The position numbers were made by a program, and so were the translations under genes. The notes under the pieces are model-generated. The model searched no databases. It was not told where the DNA came from and saw only the letters and a program-made list of their open reading frames with translations. Below, piece by piece: positions 1 to 5,249 of a stretch of 8,809 bases of DNA (its first letter is position 1; every line of letters starts with the position of its first letter). Source of the stretch: Bacteroidota bacterium (GTDB lineage: Bacteria; Bacteroidota; Bacteroidia; Sphingobacteriales; Sphingobacteriaceae). The stretch lies in assembly GCA_025355225.1 (NCBI GenBank), contig JANYAB010000396.1:1-8809 (forward strand), given 5' to 3'.

Positions 1-396
1 GCCGTGGCTAATAATGGTTCGTTGGTTGCTAACAGGTTTATGTTAAAGGCAAACGATACGCTGCAGCCCGTAAAAGGAAGTATTAAAGTTGCGGACGATC
101 CACAATACGCCGCTTTACTTACAAAGTATATGATTGAACAGAGTGCCCCGAAGGAACCCATATTGGGCATAAGCGTTGCCGGTAAAACTGGTACGCCGGA
201 ACGTATCTGGAAGGGAAACGCCATCAATGACGGTTGGTATGTGTTTTTTGCACCAATGGCTAAAGGCGTAGGGAATTTAGTGGTATGTATTCGGATAGAA
301 TCAACTAAAGGATCATCCGATGCAGTAAGACTTGCCGGCGAACATGTGATCCCACTATTAATAAAAGCAGGATATATAAAAAGTATAAAGGAGTAG
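1..396 (+). CDS. Penicillin-binding protein, C-terminal transpeptidase fragment (5' end outside window)
   Basis: The reading frame is open from base 1, so the gene starts upstream; the GTG at base 4 is an internal Val codon (A-V-A-N-N-G), not a start. The visible 131 residues are the end of a class B PBP transpeptidase domain. 'ANNG' near the start is the usual segment before the last active-site box. 'VAGKTGTPER' (codons at about 175-204) holds the KTG box, with KTG at 184-192. It is followed by a GWYVFFAP strand, matching the usual 'W-F-x-G-F-A-P' strand after KTG. The SxxK and SxN boxes lie outside the window. These enzymes cross-link peptidoglycan in the periplasm and are anchored by an N-terminal helix, not visible here. 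The gene is the first visible member of an operon with an FHA protein and a Ser/Thr kinase, which suggests a phospho-regulated cell-wall enzyme. FtsI-like versus PbpA-like cannot be decided. Confidence 0.85.
   Translation, partial: AVANNGSLVANRFMLKANDTLQPVKGSIKVADDPQYAALLTKYMIEQSAPKEPILGISVAGKTGTPERIWKGNAINDGWYVFFAPMAKGVGNLVVCIRIESTKGSSDAVRLAGEHVIPLLIKAGYIKSIKE
387..393 (+). promoter_or_regulatory. Ribosome binding site of the FHA gene, abutting the PBP stop codon
   Basis: AAAGGAG lies 8 bp before the ATG at 402 and runs up to the PBP stop codon TAG (394-396). It fixes the start of the FHA gene. Because it is translated as the end of the PBP gene, it implies translational coupling between the two. 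Strong Shine-Dalgarno sequences are uncommon in Bacteroidota, which makes this one more notable. Confidence 0.6.
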
Positions 397-401
397 TTAA
401 G

Positions 402-1196
402 ATGTTTGATCTGTTTAAAAAAAATGAAAATAAGGGGTCACAAGATGTGAAAGTTCTGCGTGACACCCTGCTTCGCTTTATAAAAGAGGAACTTCAAAAG
501 TCGGAAGGTGGCGAGGGGCGGCATATTAAGGGTATTCACCTGTTTATTAGTGCCAATGCAGGTGAGAGGCATCTTTATGAGGGTGCTGTTTATTGGGAAG
601 AAAAGGACAGGTTTAAAGATGAGGTACAAAGGATAGCTGATGACTTTGCGCTTGACCTTCCGGAAAACTGGATTATGGAAATCAATTTTGATATGGATTT
701 TCCAACCGAAGCCATTAAATCTAATGCACTGCCCCTTGCCGTGTTTATCCGGACCAAGGATCATACACTGCAAAGATCCGGCACCGCCTATATAAGGATA
801 TTGAATGGTGAAGCTGAACAGCCCGAATACCTGGTATCCTCTGATAAAGGGAAGGTAAATATTGGACGCGAAAATAAAGCACAGGTTGAACAAGGTTTTT
901 TCAGGATCAATCAAATAGCCTTTCCGGGCGGGAGCATGAATGAGAGTAATAAGTTTATTAGCAGGCAACATGCGCATATTGAATGGAACAATGATGACCA
1001 GTGCTTTTCTATTTATGCAGATGAAGGCGGAGTTCCTCCCAGAAACAAGATCAAGATAAAAACGGTGGGAAACGATAATTTAATAAAGCTGCAATCAACG
1101 CATATCGGCCATAAGCTGGAGGAGGGAGACCAGATCATCTTAGGCGAGTCCGCGGTAATTGAGTTTAGTTATAAATCCCGGGAGAAGGAAGGATGA
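402..1196 (+). CDS. FHA domain-containing protein (264 aa), operon partner of a Ser/Thr kinase
   Basis: The C-terminal part (residues about 150-257) is a forkhead-associated domain, which binds phosphothreonine peptides. 'VNIGREN' (152-158) supplies the Gly-Arg of the first loop. 'SRQHAHIEW' (187-195) supplies the Ser-Arg-x-x-His core. 'LEEGDQIILGE' (239-249) matches the closing strands. A roughly 35-residue stretch between GR and SRxH (159-186) is longer than usual. The N-terminal about 145 residues are soluble, with no signal peptide or membrane segment, and I do not recognise them with certainty. Their layout (amphipathic helix, strands, 'FKDEVQRIADDF' helix, strands) loosely resembles the N-terminal domain of mycobacterial FhaA, but that is only an impression. 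The gene sits 5 bp after the PBP stop and overlaps the kinase start by 4 bp. The likely role is a cytoplasmic adaptor recognising targets phosphorylated by the adjacent kinase. The FHA call is firm; the role is inferred from context. Confidence 0.88.
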   Translation: MFDLFKKNENKGSQDVKVLRDTLLRFIKEELQKSEGGEGRHIKGIHLFISANAGERHLYEGAVYWEEKDRFKDEVQRIADDFALDLPENWIMEINFDMDFPTEAIKSNALPLAVFIRTKDHTLQRSGTAYIRILNGEAEQPEYLVSSDKGKVNIGRENKAQVEQGFFRINQIAFPGGSMNESNKFISRQHAHIEWNNDDQCFSIYADEGGVPPRNKIKIKTVGNDNLIKLQSTHIGHKLEEGDQIILGESAVIEFSYKSREKEG

Positions 1197-2497
1197 GTAA
1201 GATATTTACCATAACAGAGGGGCTGGAGAATATGGGCGCGTTACGTACAGGCGGTCAGGGCTCTGTTTATAAGGGTCGGCGCATTGGCCCTATCATTAGC
1301 GCTGTTAAATTGCTGCCGACACCCATTCAAAGCGAAAGCACGGAAGATAAAAATTACCGAAACTTTCTGAACGAGGTTGAAAAACTCAAAAAAGTTAACG
1401 AGGTTCCGAACCCCAACGTAGTGAAGATACTTCACTACGGTATTACCGAAAGCGGTTCATTCCCTTTTATAGAAATGGAGTTTATTGAGGGGCCCGACCT
1501 GGGGGAATTGCTGAAGCCACCCCACGAAAAGCTGTTTACCATTAAGGAAGTGATTAAGCTGGCTGACCATCTGGCCTGCGCATTATCTCATTGCCATAAT
1601 GTGGGCGTAAAACACGGGGACATCAAAAGTAATAATGTAAAGTTCAATATTCATTCGGGTAATTATGTGCTGCTCGATTTTGGCCTGTCTGTAATGTCGG
1701 ATGAGCAGCGACGCAGCAGCATGAGGCACGCGGGTGCTATCGAGTTTATGGCGCCGGAGCAGAATGAAGGACAGATGCTGTTCCAAACCGACATTTACAG
1801 TTATGGGGTAATCTTATACGAGTTATTGGCGGGGCAGGTACCATTCCCTTTAAAGGACAATGGCGAAACAGCAAGAAACACGGTCATGTTGTCGCATATG
1901 GAGGCACCAATACCTGACCTGCTGGAACTGCGCAGGCAAAACATACCGAAAACATGGCCCGAAAACCAACAGGAGCGCGAAATGCAGGTGCCGGGCTGGT
2001 TACTTCAGCTCATCTCCAAATGCCTGGAAAAAGCACCTGAAGACCGGTACGCCGACGGAACCGTATTACATGAGGTTATCGCTGAAAATGTTATAACCGA
2101 GAGCGAGCAGGGTGCAAAAATGATGATTGCCGAGCTGAAATCGCAAAATGAAATGCTAAAGAAGCAAATTACTACGAATGAACAGTTTATAACTTTAACT
2201 AAACGTAAAGTTCACCTCTCGATACCTTTACTTGTTGGTTTGACCCTGGTTATTGTTACTCTTTTTACTTTCGCACTCTTTAGGTACTCCCCGGAAAAAA
2301 GCAAACTGAGACAACCTGCCATTGATACCGTTGGCCCCGTTAAGAATAAACATTTGGCTGATACTGTGCAGGCTAAGAACAAGCCGGGTACCATCGTTCC
2401 TTTTATAAAAAGTGATACTAGTAAACTTTCTAATAAAACTCACCCTCCAATTAAAAAGAAAAAAAGGAGGAAGAAAAAGTTTCTTGGTATCTTTTAG
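1193..2497 (+). CDS. Membrane-anchored Ser/Thr protein kinase (Hanks type, 434 aa)
   Basis: This is a eukaryotic-like protein kinase. The glycine loop is GALRTGGQGSVYKG (15-28); the ATP lysine is K39 in 'SAVK'; the helix-C Glu is E61 or E63. The catalytic loop is HGDIKSNN (141-148; D143, K145, N148). Then come DFG (162-164), APE (187-189), D200 in 'TDIYSYGVILYELLAG' and R285 near the end of the domain. The catalytic motif is HGD rather than HRD, so it is a non-RD kinase. Residues about 305-335 look like a short coiled coil. One membrane helix follows (about 343-363), then a tail of about 70 residues ending in a run of nine Lys/Arg. There are no PASTA or other recognisable sensor repeats. The start ATG overlaps the FHA stop (ATGA, 1193-1196) and is preceded by AGAAGGAAGG. 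It probably phosphorylates proteins of cell-wall synthesis or division, with the FHA partner as reader; that target is inferred from synteny only. Confidence 0.92.
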   Translation: MSKIFTITEGLENMGALRTGGQGSVYKGRRIGPIISAVKLLPTPIQSESTEDKNYRNFLNEVEKLKKVNEVPNPNVVKILHYGITESGSFPFIEMEFIEGPDLGELLKPPHEKLFTIKEVIKLADHLACALSHCHNVGVKHGDIKSNNVKFNIHSGNYVLLDFGLSVMSDEQRRSSMRHAGAIEFMAPEQNEGQMLFQTDIYSYGVILYELLAGQVPFPLKDNGETARNTVMLSHMEAPIPDLLELRRQNIPKTWPENQQEREMQVPGWLLQLISKCLEKAPEDRYADGTVLHEVIAENVITESEQGAKMMIAELKSQNEMLKKQITTNEQFITLTKRKVHLSIPLLVGLTLVIVTLFTFALFRYSPEKSKLRQPAIDTVGPVKNKHLADTVQAKNKPGTIVPFIKSDTSKLSNKTHPPIKKKKRRKKKFLGIF

Positions 2498-2511
2498 TGT
2501 GCCTCTATTCT

Positions 2512-2787
2512 TTAAGCTTTATCGCTTTGTGAATCTTGCTTATTGAGGAGCTGGAATAATTGATCCTTTATTTTATCCTGCAAAACCTGTAACCGCTCAG
2601 ATGCTTCCGGGAAATGCTCCTCAATTAACGCCGACATTTTTTTCCGAGCTTCCGCGCCATCTTCGGTGGCGAACAGGTACGTAAGAATTCCGGCCGCAGC
2701 TGCAGTGGCTATGATAGGGACAAGTATGTTGTTTTTCATGAAGTATTTTATTGGGGAACGTATGGCCAATAAAATAGTTTGCAACAT
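2512..2787 (-). CDS. Small single-pass membrane protein, YtxH-like (91 aa; 75 aa from internal start)
   Basis: A hydrophobic helix (NILVPIIATAAAAGILTYLFA, residues about 20-40 of the long form) is followed by an acidic junction 'TEDGAEARKKM' and a charged amphipathic helix to the C-terminus. This is the layout of YtxH-type small membrane proteins, often described as stress-associated, though their role is not settled. Two starts are possible: the ATG at 2785-2787, or the ATG at 2737-2739, which gives 'MKNNILVPI…' with the membrane helix right at the N-terminus. Neither has a Shine-Dalgarno sequence. I list the longer form, but the shorter has the more typical architecture. The gene converges on the kinase gene with a 14-bp gap, so it is not part of that operon. 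Confidence is good that it is a gene, low on function. Confidence 0.65.
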   Translation of the reverse strand: MLQTILLAIRSPIKYFMKNNILVPIIATAAAAGILTYLFATEDGAEARKKMSALIEEHFPEASERLQVLQDKIKDQLFQLLNKQDSQSDKA

Positions 2788-2951
2788 TCGTTAATCGGCA
2801 GTAAAGGAGGCAACGCAGTTATGACATTATATTGAGTCTGTTTCTTCGGTACTCTAATCAATTTTACTGTTACAAACTAAGGAGTTAAAGCCGAAGGTCC
2901 TTCGATAATGTGTTGTGAGATGTGAAATGTTTTACAAAGGTGCCTTAAAAC

Positions 2952-2985
2952 AAAAAACACTCACAACATTTTTCGGTTGTCAGTG
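2952..2985 (-). terminator. Rho-independent-type terminator downstream of the decayed tRNA-Asn fragment
   Basis: On the minus strand CACTGACAAC (2985-2976) and GTTGTGAGTG (2967-2958) form a 10-bp stem with one mismatch around an 8-nt loop, followed by TTTTTTG (2957-2951). It lies 15 bp beyond the 3' end of the left tRNA fragment, where a tRNA terminator belongs. Its sequence is unrelated to the terminator next to the right tRNA fragment. Confidence 0.55.
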
Positions 2986-3000
2986 CTTGATTTTCTTTTG

Positions 3001-3042
3001 CTCCTGAGGATAGGCTCTAACCAACAACCCTCTGATTAACAG
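3001..3042 (-). pseudogene. Decayed 3' fragment of tRNA-Asn (old att site)
   Basis: Read on the minus strand, this matches the anticodon loop through the discriminator base of a tRNA-Asn(GTT). CTGTTAATCAG and the acceptor strand CTCAGGA are intact. The T arm is broken: GTTGG no longer pairs with CTATC, and the loop reads TTAGAGC instead of TTCGAGT. With flanking bases it aligns without gaps over 46 bp (2997-3042) to 4944-4989, with six differences. The 5' half of the tRNA is absent; AT-rich DNA follows. I interpret it as the displaced 3' end left by an early integration event, free to mutate since. Confidence 0.7.
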
Positions 3043-3070
3043 CAGGATTTAAGTCGACTAATTATTATTT

Positions 3071-3102
3071 ATCAATACTTTATATTATTATTACGTATTG
3101 AT
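3071..3102. repeat. AT-rich inverted repeat beside the left att-like site
   Basis: ATCAATAC (3071-3078) and GTATTGAT (3095-3102) form perfect 8-bp inverted arms around a 16-bp AT spacer. The left arm lies 29 bp from the end of the tRNA fragment. The same words recur beside the second tRNA fragment at a similar distance. They may be binding sites of a recombinase or accessory protein. Confidence 0.5.
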
Positions 3103-3129
3103 TAGACCGACCAAATTTAAAATCCCAGG

Positions 3130-4899
3130 ATGCAGCAACCCGAATCCAGCAATTCTGCAAAATCATTAGTCCCTATTGTTGCTGCATCTACCGTCGGCGC
3201 ACTTTTCGAATTTTATGATTTTTATATTTTCGGAAGCCTCGCCACTATCATATCCACAAAATTTTTCCCTACAGGAAATCCCACTGCGGCCTTTTTGGCT
3301 ACACTGGCCACTTTTGCGGCTGGGATGCTGGTACGTCCGTTTGGCGCGTTGTTTTTTGGTCGTTTGGGAGATCTCATCGGGCGAAAATATACGTTTATGG
3401 TTACCATTGTGCTGATGGGCGGCGCCACCTTTGCCATTGGCCTTATACCAGCTTACCAAACAATTGGTTTTTGGGCGCCAACTATAGTGCTTACTTTAAG
3501 GCTTTTGCAGGGGCTTGCCATTGGCGGCGAGTTTGGTGGCGCCGCCACCTTTGTGGCCGAGCATTCGCCCGTAAATAAACGGGGATTTTTGACATCCTGG
3601 ATAACATTTACGGGCGGTTTCGGCGTTGCTGTTGCATTTGGGGTGATCATGGCAACAAAAAATTCCATGTCAATATCCAGTTGGGAAAGCTGGGGTTGGC
3701 GTATCCCTTTCCTTTTATCAAGTGTTTTGCTGGTCGTATCGGTAGTTATCAGGAAAAATATGTTGGAGTCGCCCTTGTTTGCCAAGGCTAAAGCAGAAGG
3801 CAGAACTTCCCGCAACCCTTTGAAAGACTCATTTGGGAATAAGGAAAATTTAAAAGTAGTGCTGTTAGCCATCTTCGGATTAACGCTTGGAATTGGAGTG
3901 GTAGGTTACTCTACGACTTTTTTTCTTCAAAGCTTCCTGGTTAAATTTATGTTTGTCGACTATGACCAGGCCAACCGGCTATTAATTATCGGTTTAGCAT
4001 GTGGCGCCCCTCTTTACATGTTCTTTGGCTGGTTATCCGATCGTGTTGGTAAAAAACCGATATTAATGATGGGCCTTTTTTTGGGGATTGTAGGTTTCCG
4101 CCCGGTTTTCGATCAGATTTATCAAACTGTTGATCTTCAAAAAAAAGTGGAGAATAAATCCGCTATGACCGTTGATGTAGAGCAGCAAAGTTTGCCCAAT
4201 AATGAACAGCTTACTATAACAACCACCCAGCATTTTTATACAGATGGCACTTTATTAGCTGAAGTAAAAAAGCAAAAGCCGCGTATAATTAATCCGGACA
4301 TTTCAAAAGTTATAAAAATTCGCCCTCCTGACGAGCGAAAGCTTGTTTTTTTAGTTTTTCTATTGGTGATTGTGGTCGCTATGGCTCACGGTGCTTCGGC
4401 GGCATTCTTAGTCGAGATGTTTCCTTTAAGGATCCGTTATACCTCTATGTCGCTGCCCTATCACATAGGTTTCGGTATTTTCGGCGGTATGGCCCCGGTT
4501 ATATCTGCGTATTTAATAGCAAAAGCTAATGTGGACCACAGCCCCGATTATTACCTGGCGGGCCTGAACTATGCTATTATACTCATGAGCATCAGTTTGG
4601 TAATAGGGATTTTATACCTCAAGGAAAACAATGCAGAGCAGATGGCGCCAATAAAAAATCCTTCTAAAAAGAACAGGCTGAAAAGAATGCTTGGTTTTGT
4701 ATGGATATTGCTTGGCTTAATTTTCGCCTACTTGGGCATTGTTGAATTAGGCATTCCAAAGATAGGGACCGGCAAGCCCGACGACCTGATATTTGGCATT
4801 ATTGTAGTATTTGTACTTACGCCGATCATTACCATCGGCTTGGTCACATTTGGGAAATATGCCTTACAAGGGGAGTACGATGACAAAGCCGATTTGTAG
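3130..4899 (+). CDS. MFS transporter, metabolite:H+ symporter (MHS) type, with periplasmic insert and C-terminal extension (589 aa)
   Basis: Typical MHS signatures are present: 'FEFYDFYIFG' in helix 1 (26-35), the loop-2/3 motif GRLGDLIGRK (77-86), 'RLLQGLAIGGEFGGA' (124-138), 'WGWRIPFLLS' before helix 6 (188-197), the second-half motif GWLSDRVGKKP (300-310) and 'EMFPLRIRYTSMS' (429-441). Members of this family move small organic acids, osmolytes or similar solutes with protons; the substrate cannot be told. The protein is longer than the usual roughly 430-470 residues. A hydrophilic segment of about 75 residues (about 327-402) lies between helices 9 and 10, on the periplasmic side by topology. 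Two additional helices (about 518-538 and 553-577) follow the normal twelve. The ATG has no evident Shine-Dalgarno sequence. The gene stands alone between two tRNA-Asn 3' fragments and may be the surviving cargo of an older integrated element. Confidence 0.88.
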   Translation: MQQPESSNSAKSLVPIVAASTVGALFEFYDFYIFGSLATIISTKFFPTGNPTAAFLATLATFAAGMLVRPFGALFFGRLGDLIGRKYTFMVTIVLMGGATFAIGLIPAYQTIGFWAPTIVLTLRLLQGLAIGGEFGGAATFVAEHSPVNKRGFLTSWITFTGGFGVAVAFGVIMATKNSMSISSWESWGWRIPFLLSSVLLVVSVVIRKNMLESPLFAKAKAEGRTSRNPLKDSFGNKENLKVVLLAIFGLTLGIGVVGYSTTFFLQSFLVKFMFVDYDQANRLLIIGLACGAPLYMFFGWLSDRVGKKPILMMGLFLGIVGFRPVFDQIYQTVDLQKKVENKSAMTVDVEQQSLPNNEQLTITTTQHFYTDGTLLAEVKKQKPRIINPDISKVIKIRPPDERKLVFLVFLLVIVVAMAHGASAAFLVEMFPLRIRYTSMSLPYHIGFGIFGGMAPVISAYLIAKANVDHSPDYYLAGLNYAIILMSISLVIGILYLKENNAEQMAPIKNPSKKNRLKRMLGFVWILLGLIFAYLGIVELGIPKIGTGKPDDLIFGIIVVFVLTPIITIGLVTFGKYALQGEYDDKADL

Positions 4900-4917
4900 A
4901 TTTCTATATTCTTATAA

Positions 4918-4946
4918 ACAAAAAGCCCCACAGACATGCGGGCTTT
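4918..4946 (-). terminator. Terminator downstream of the tRNA-Asn fragment (may also serve the MFS gene)
   Basis: On the minus strand AAAGCCC (4946-4940) and GGGCTTT (4928-4922) form a 7-bp stem around an 11-nt loop. The T-rich run TTTTTGTTT follows. It begins right after the tRNA 3' end, as expected for a tRNA gene terminator. On the plus strand the hairpin lies 22 bp after the MFS stop but is followed by only three T's, so it would be weaker in that direction. Confidence 0.7.
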
Positions 4947-4947
4947 G

Positions 4948-4992
4948 CTCCTGAGGCTGGACTCGAACCAGCGACCCTCTGATTAACAGTCA
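4948..4992 (-). pseudogene. 3' fragment of tRNA-Asn(GTT): left attachment junction of the integrative element
   Basis: On the minus strand this reads TGACTGTTAATCAGAGGGTC (3' side of the anticodon arm with GTT anticodon, then variable region). An intact T arm follows (GCTGG-TTCGAGT-CCAGC), then acceptor strand CTCAGGA and discriminator G. All elements are canonical for tRNA-Asn, but the 5' half (acceptor 5' strand, D arm) is missing: upstream DNA is AT-rich and non-tRNA. The break lies in the anticodon stem. Tyrosine recombinases commonly use tRNA anticodon or T loops as crossover sites, and an integrase gene begins 258 bp away. So this is best read as an att junction, with the rebuilt full tRNA expected at the far end of the element, outside the window. 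Confidence 0.82.
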
Positions 4993-5054
4993 TATTTTAC
5001 ACATTATTGGTATTTTGCAATACATTGTTATGTATTGATAATCAATATTTTACA
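4992..5054. repeat. Direct repeat ATATTTTACA and palindromes beside the att junction
   Basis: ATATTTTACA occurs at 4992-5001 and again at 5045-5054. Between them CAATACA (5018-5024) and TGTATTG (5031-5037) form an inverted repeat, and TATTGAT-A-ATCAATA (5033-5047) is a perfect palindrome with a 1-bp centre. The cluster starts at the last tRNA base and has the density expected of an integrase/accessory-factor binding region. The word GTATTGAT (5032-5039) is shared with the left att-like site. Confidence 0.5.
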
Positions 5055-5143
5055 TATTTTTCAATATTAGTTAATTTGTGATATTTTGCGATTTGTTGTC
5101 CATTTTTCTGCAAATTTTCTGCAAATAATTCAATCATTTTTCT

Positions 5144-5151
5144 TATATTTG
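5144..5151 (+). promoter_or_regulatory. Candidate Bacteroidota -7 promoter element for the integrase gene
   Basis: TATATTTG fits the Bacteroidota -7 consensus TAnnTTTG. It lies 98 bp upstream of the integrase ATG. A good -33 TTTG box is not present at the expected distance; the second TTTCTGCAAA repeat lies there instead. That would allow occupation of the repeat to block transcription. The motif is short and the region AT-rich, so chance is a real alternative. Confidence 0.3.
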
Positions 5152-5182
5152 TATTAGTAATCGCACTATAAATCAGCATTTT

Positions 5183-5199
5183 ATCACATTTATTGTGAT
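5183..5199. promoter_or_regulatory. Palindromic operator candidate in the integrase leader
   Basis: ATCACA-TTTAT-TGTGAT is a perfect 6-bp inverted repeat with a 5-bp spacer. It is flanked by AGCAT (5174-5178) and ATGCT (5198-5202), which also match each other as inverted words. Its position between the promoter candidate and the gene start suits a repressor site or an mRNA leader hairpin. Confidence 0.4.
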
Positions 5200-5249
5200 G
5201 CTTATATTTTGTTTGTTTCTGCAAATTTATACATTTAATTATTAAAATC

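Larger units (their letters stand above)
2788..3129. other. 342-bp intergenic region with tRNA relic, terminator and att-like repeats
   Basis: No protein-coding frame is convincing here. The left 150 bp hold only a short perfect palindrome (CGAAGG-T-CCTTCG, 2892-2904) and, on the minus strand, a TATAAT-like hexamer (2826-2831) upstream of the small membrane protein gene, without a matching -35 box. The right half holds a terminator-like hairpin (2958-2985), a decayed tRNA-Asn 3' fragment (3001-3042) and an AT-rich inverted repeat (3071-3102), described separately. The MFS gene that follows has no visible Shine-Dalgarno sequence and no TAnnTTTG promoter. Confidence 0.6.
5105..5225 (+). repeat. 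Three direct repeats TTTCTGCAAA upstream of the integrase gene
   Basis: TTTCTGCAAA is found at 5105-5114, 5116-5125 and 5216-5225. The first two are 11 bp apart, about one helical turn, as for cooperative binding on one DNA face. The third ends 24 bp before the integrase ATG. Arm-type integrase sites, or operators letting the protein regulate its own gene, are both possible. Confidence 0.45.

Noticed and set aside
438..977. Minus-strand 179-residue open frame opposite the FHA gene
   Set aside because: It lies wholly within a firmly identified FHA gene in the opposite strand, has no recognisable domain, and breaks the operon layout; it is a shadow frame.
3453..3872. Minus-strand 139-residue frame opposite the MFS gene
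   Set aside because: The plus strand here encodes conserved MHS helices; the antisense frame shows no motif and arises from the codon bias of the transporter.
4944..4992. A complete functional tRNA-Asn gene
   Set aside because: Only the anticodon loop through the acceptor 3' strand is present; no D arm or 5' acceptor strand can be found in the DNA just upstream on the minus strand.
4900..5249. CRISPR array
   Set aside because: The repeats here are 10 bp, unevenly spaced and few, without uniform spacers or cas genes; they fit integrase or regulator sites instead.
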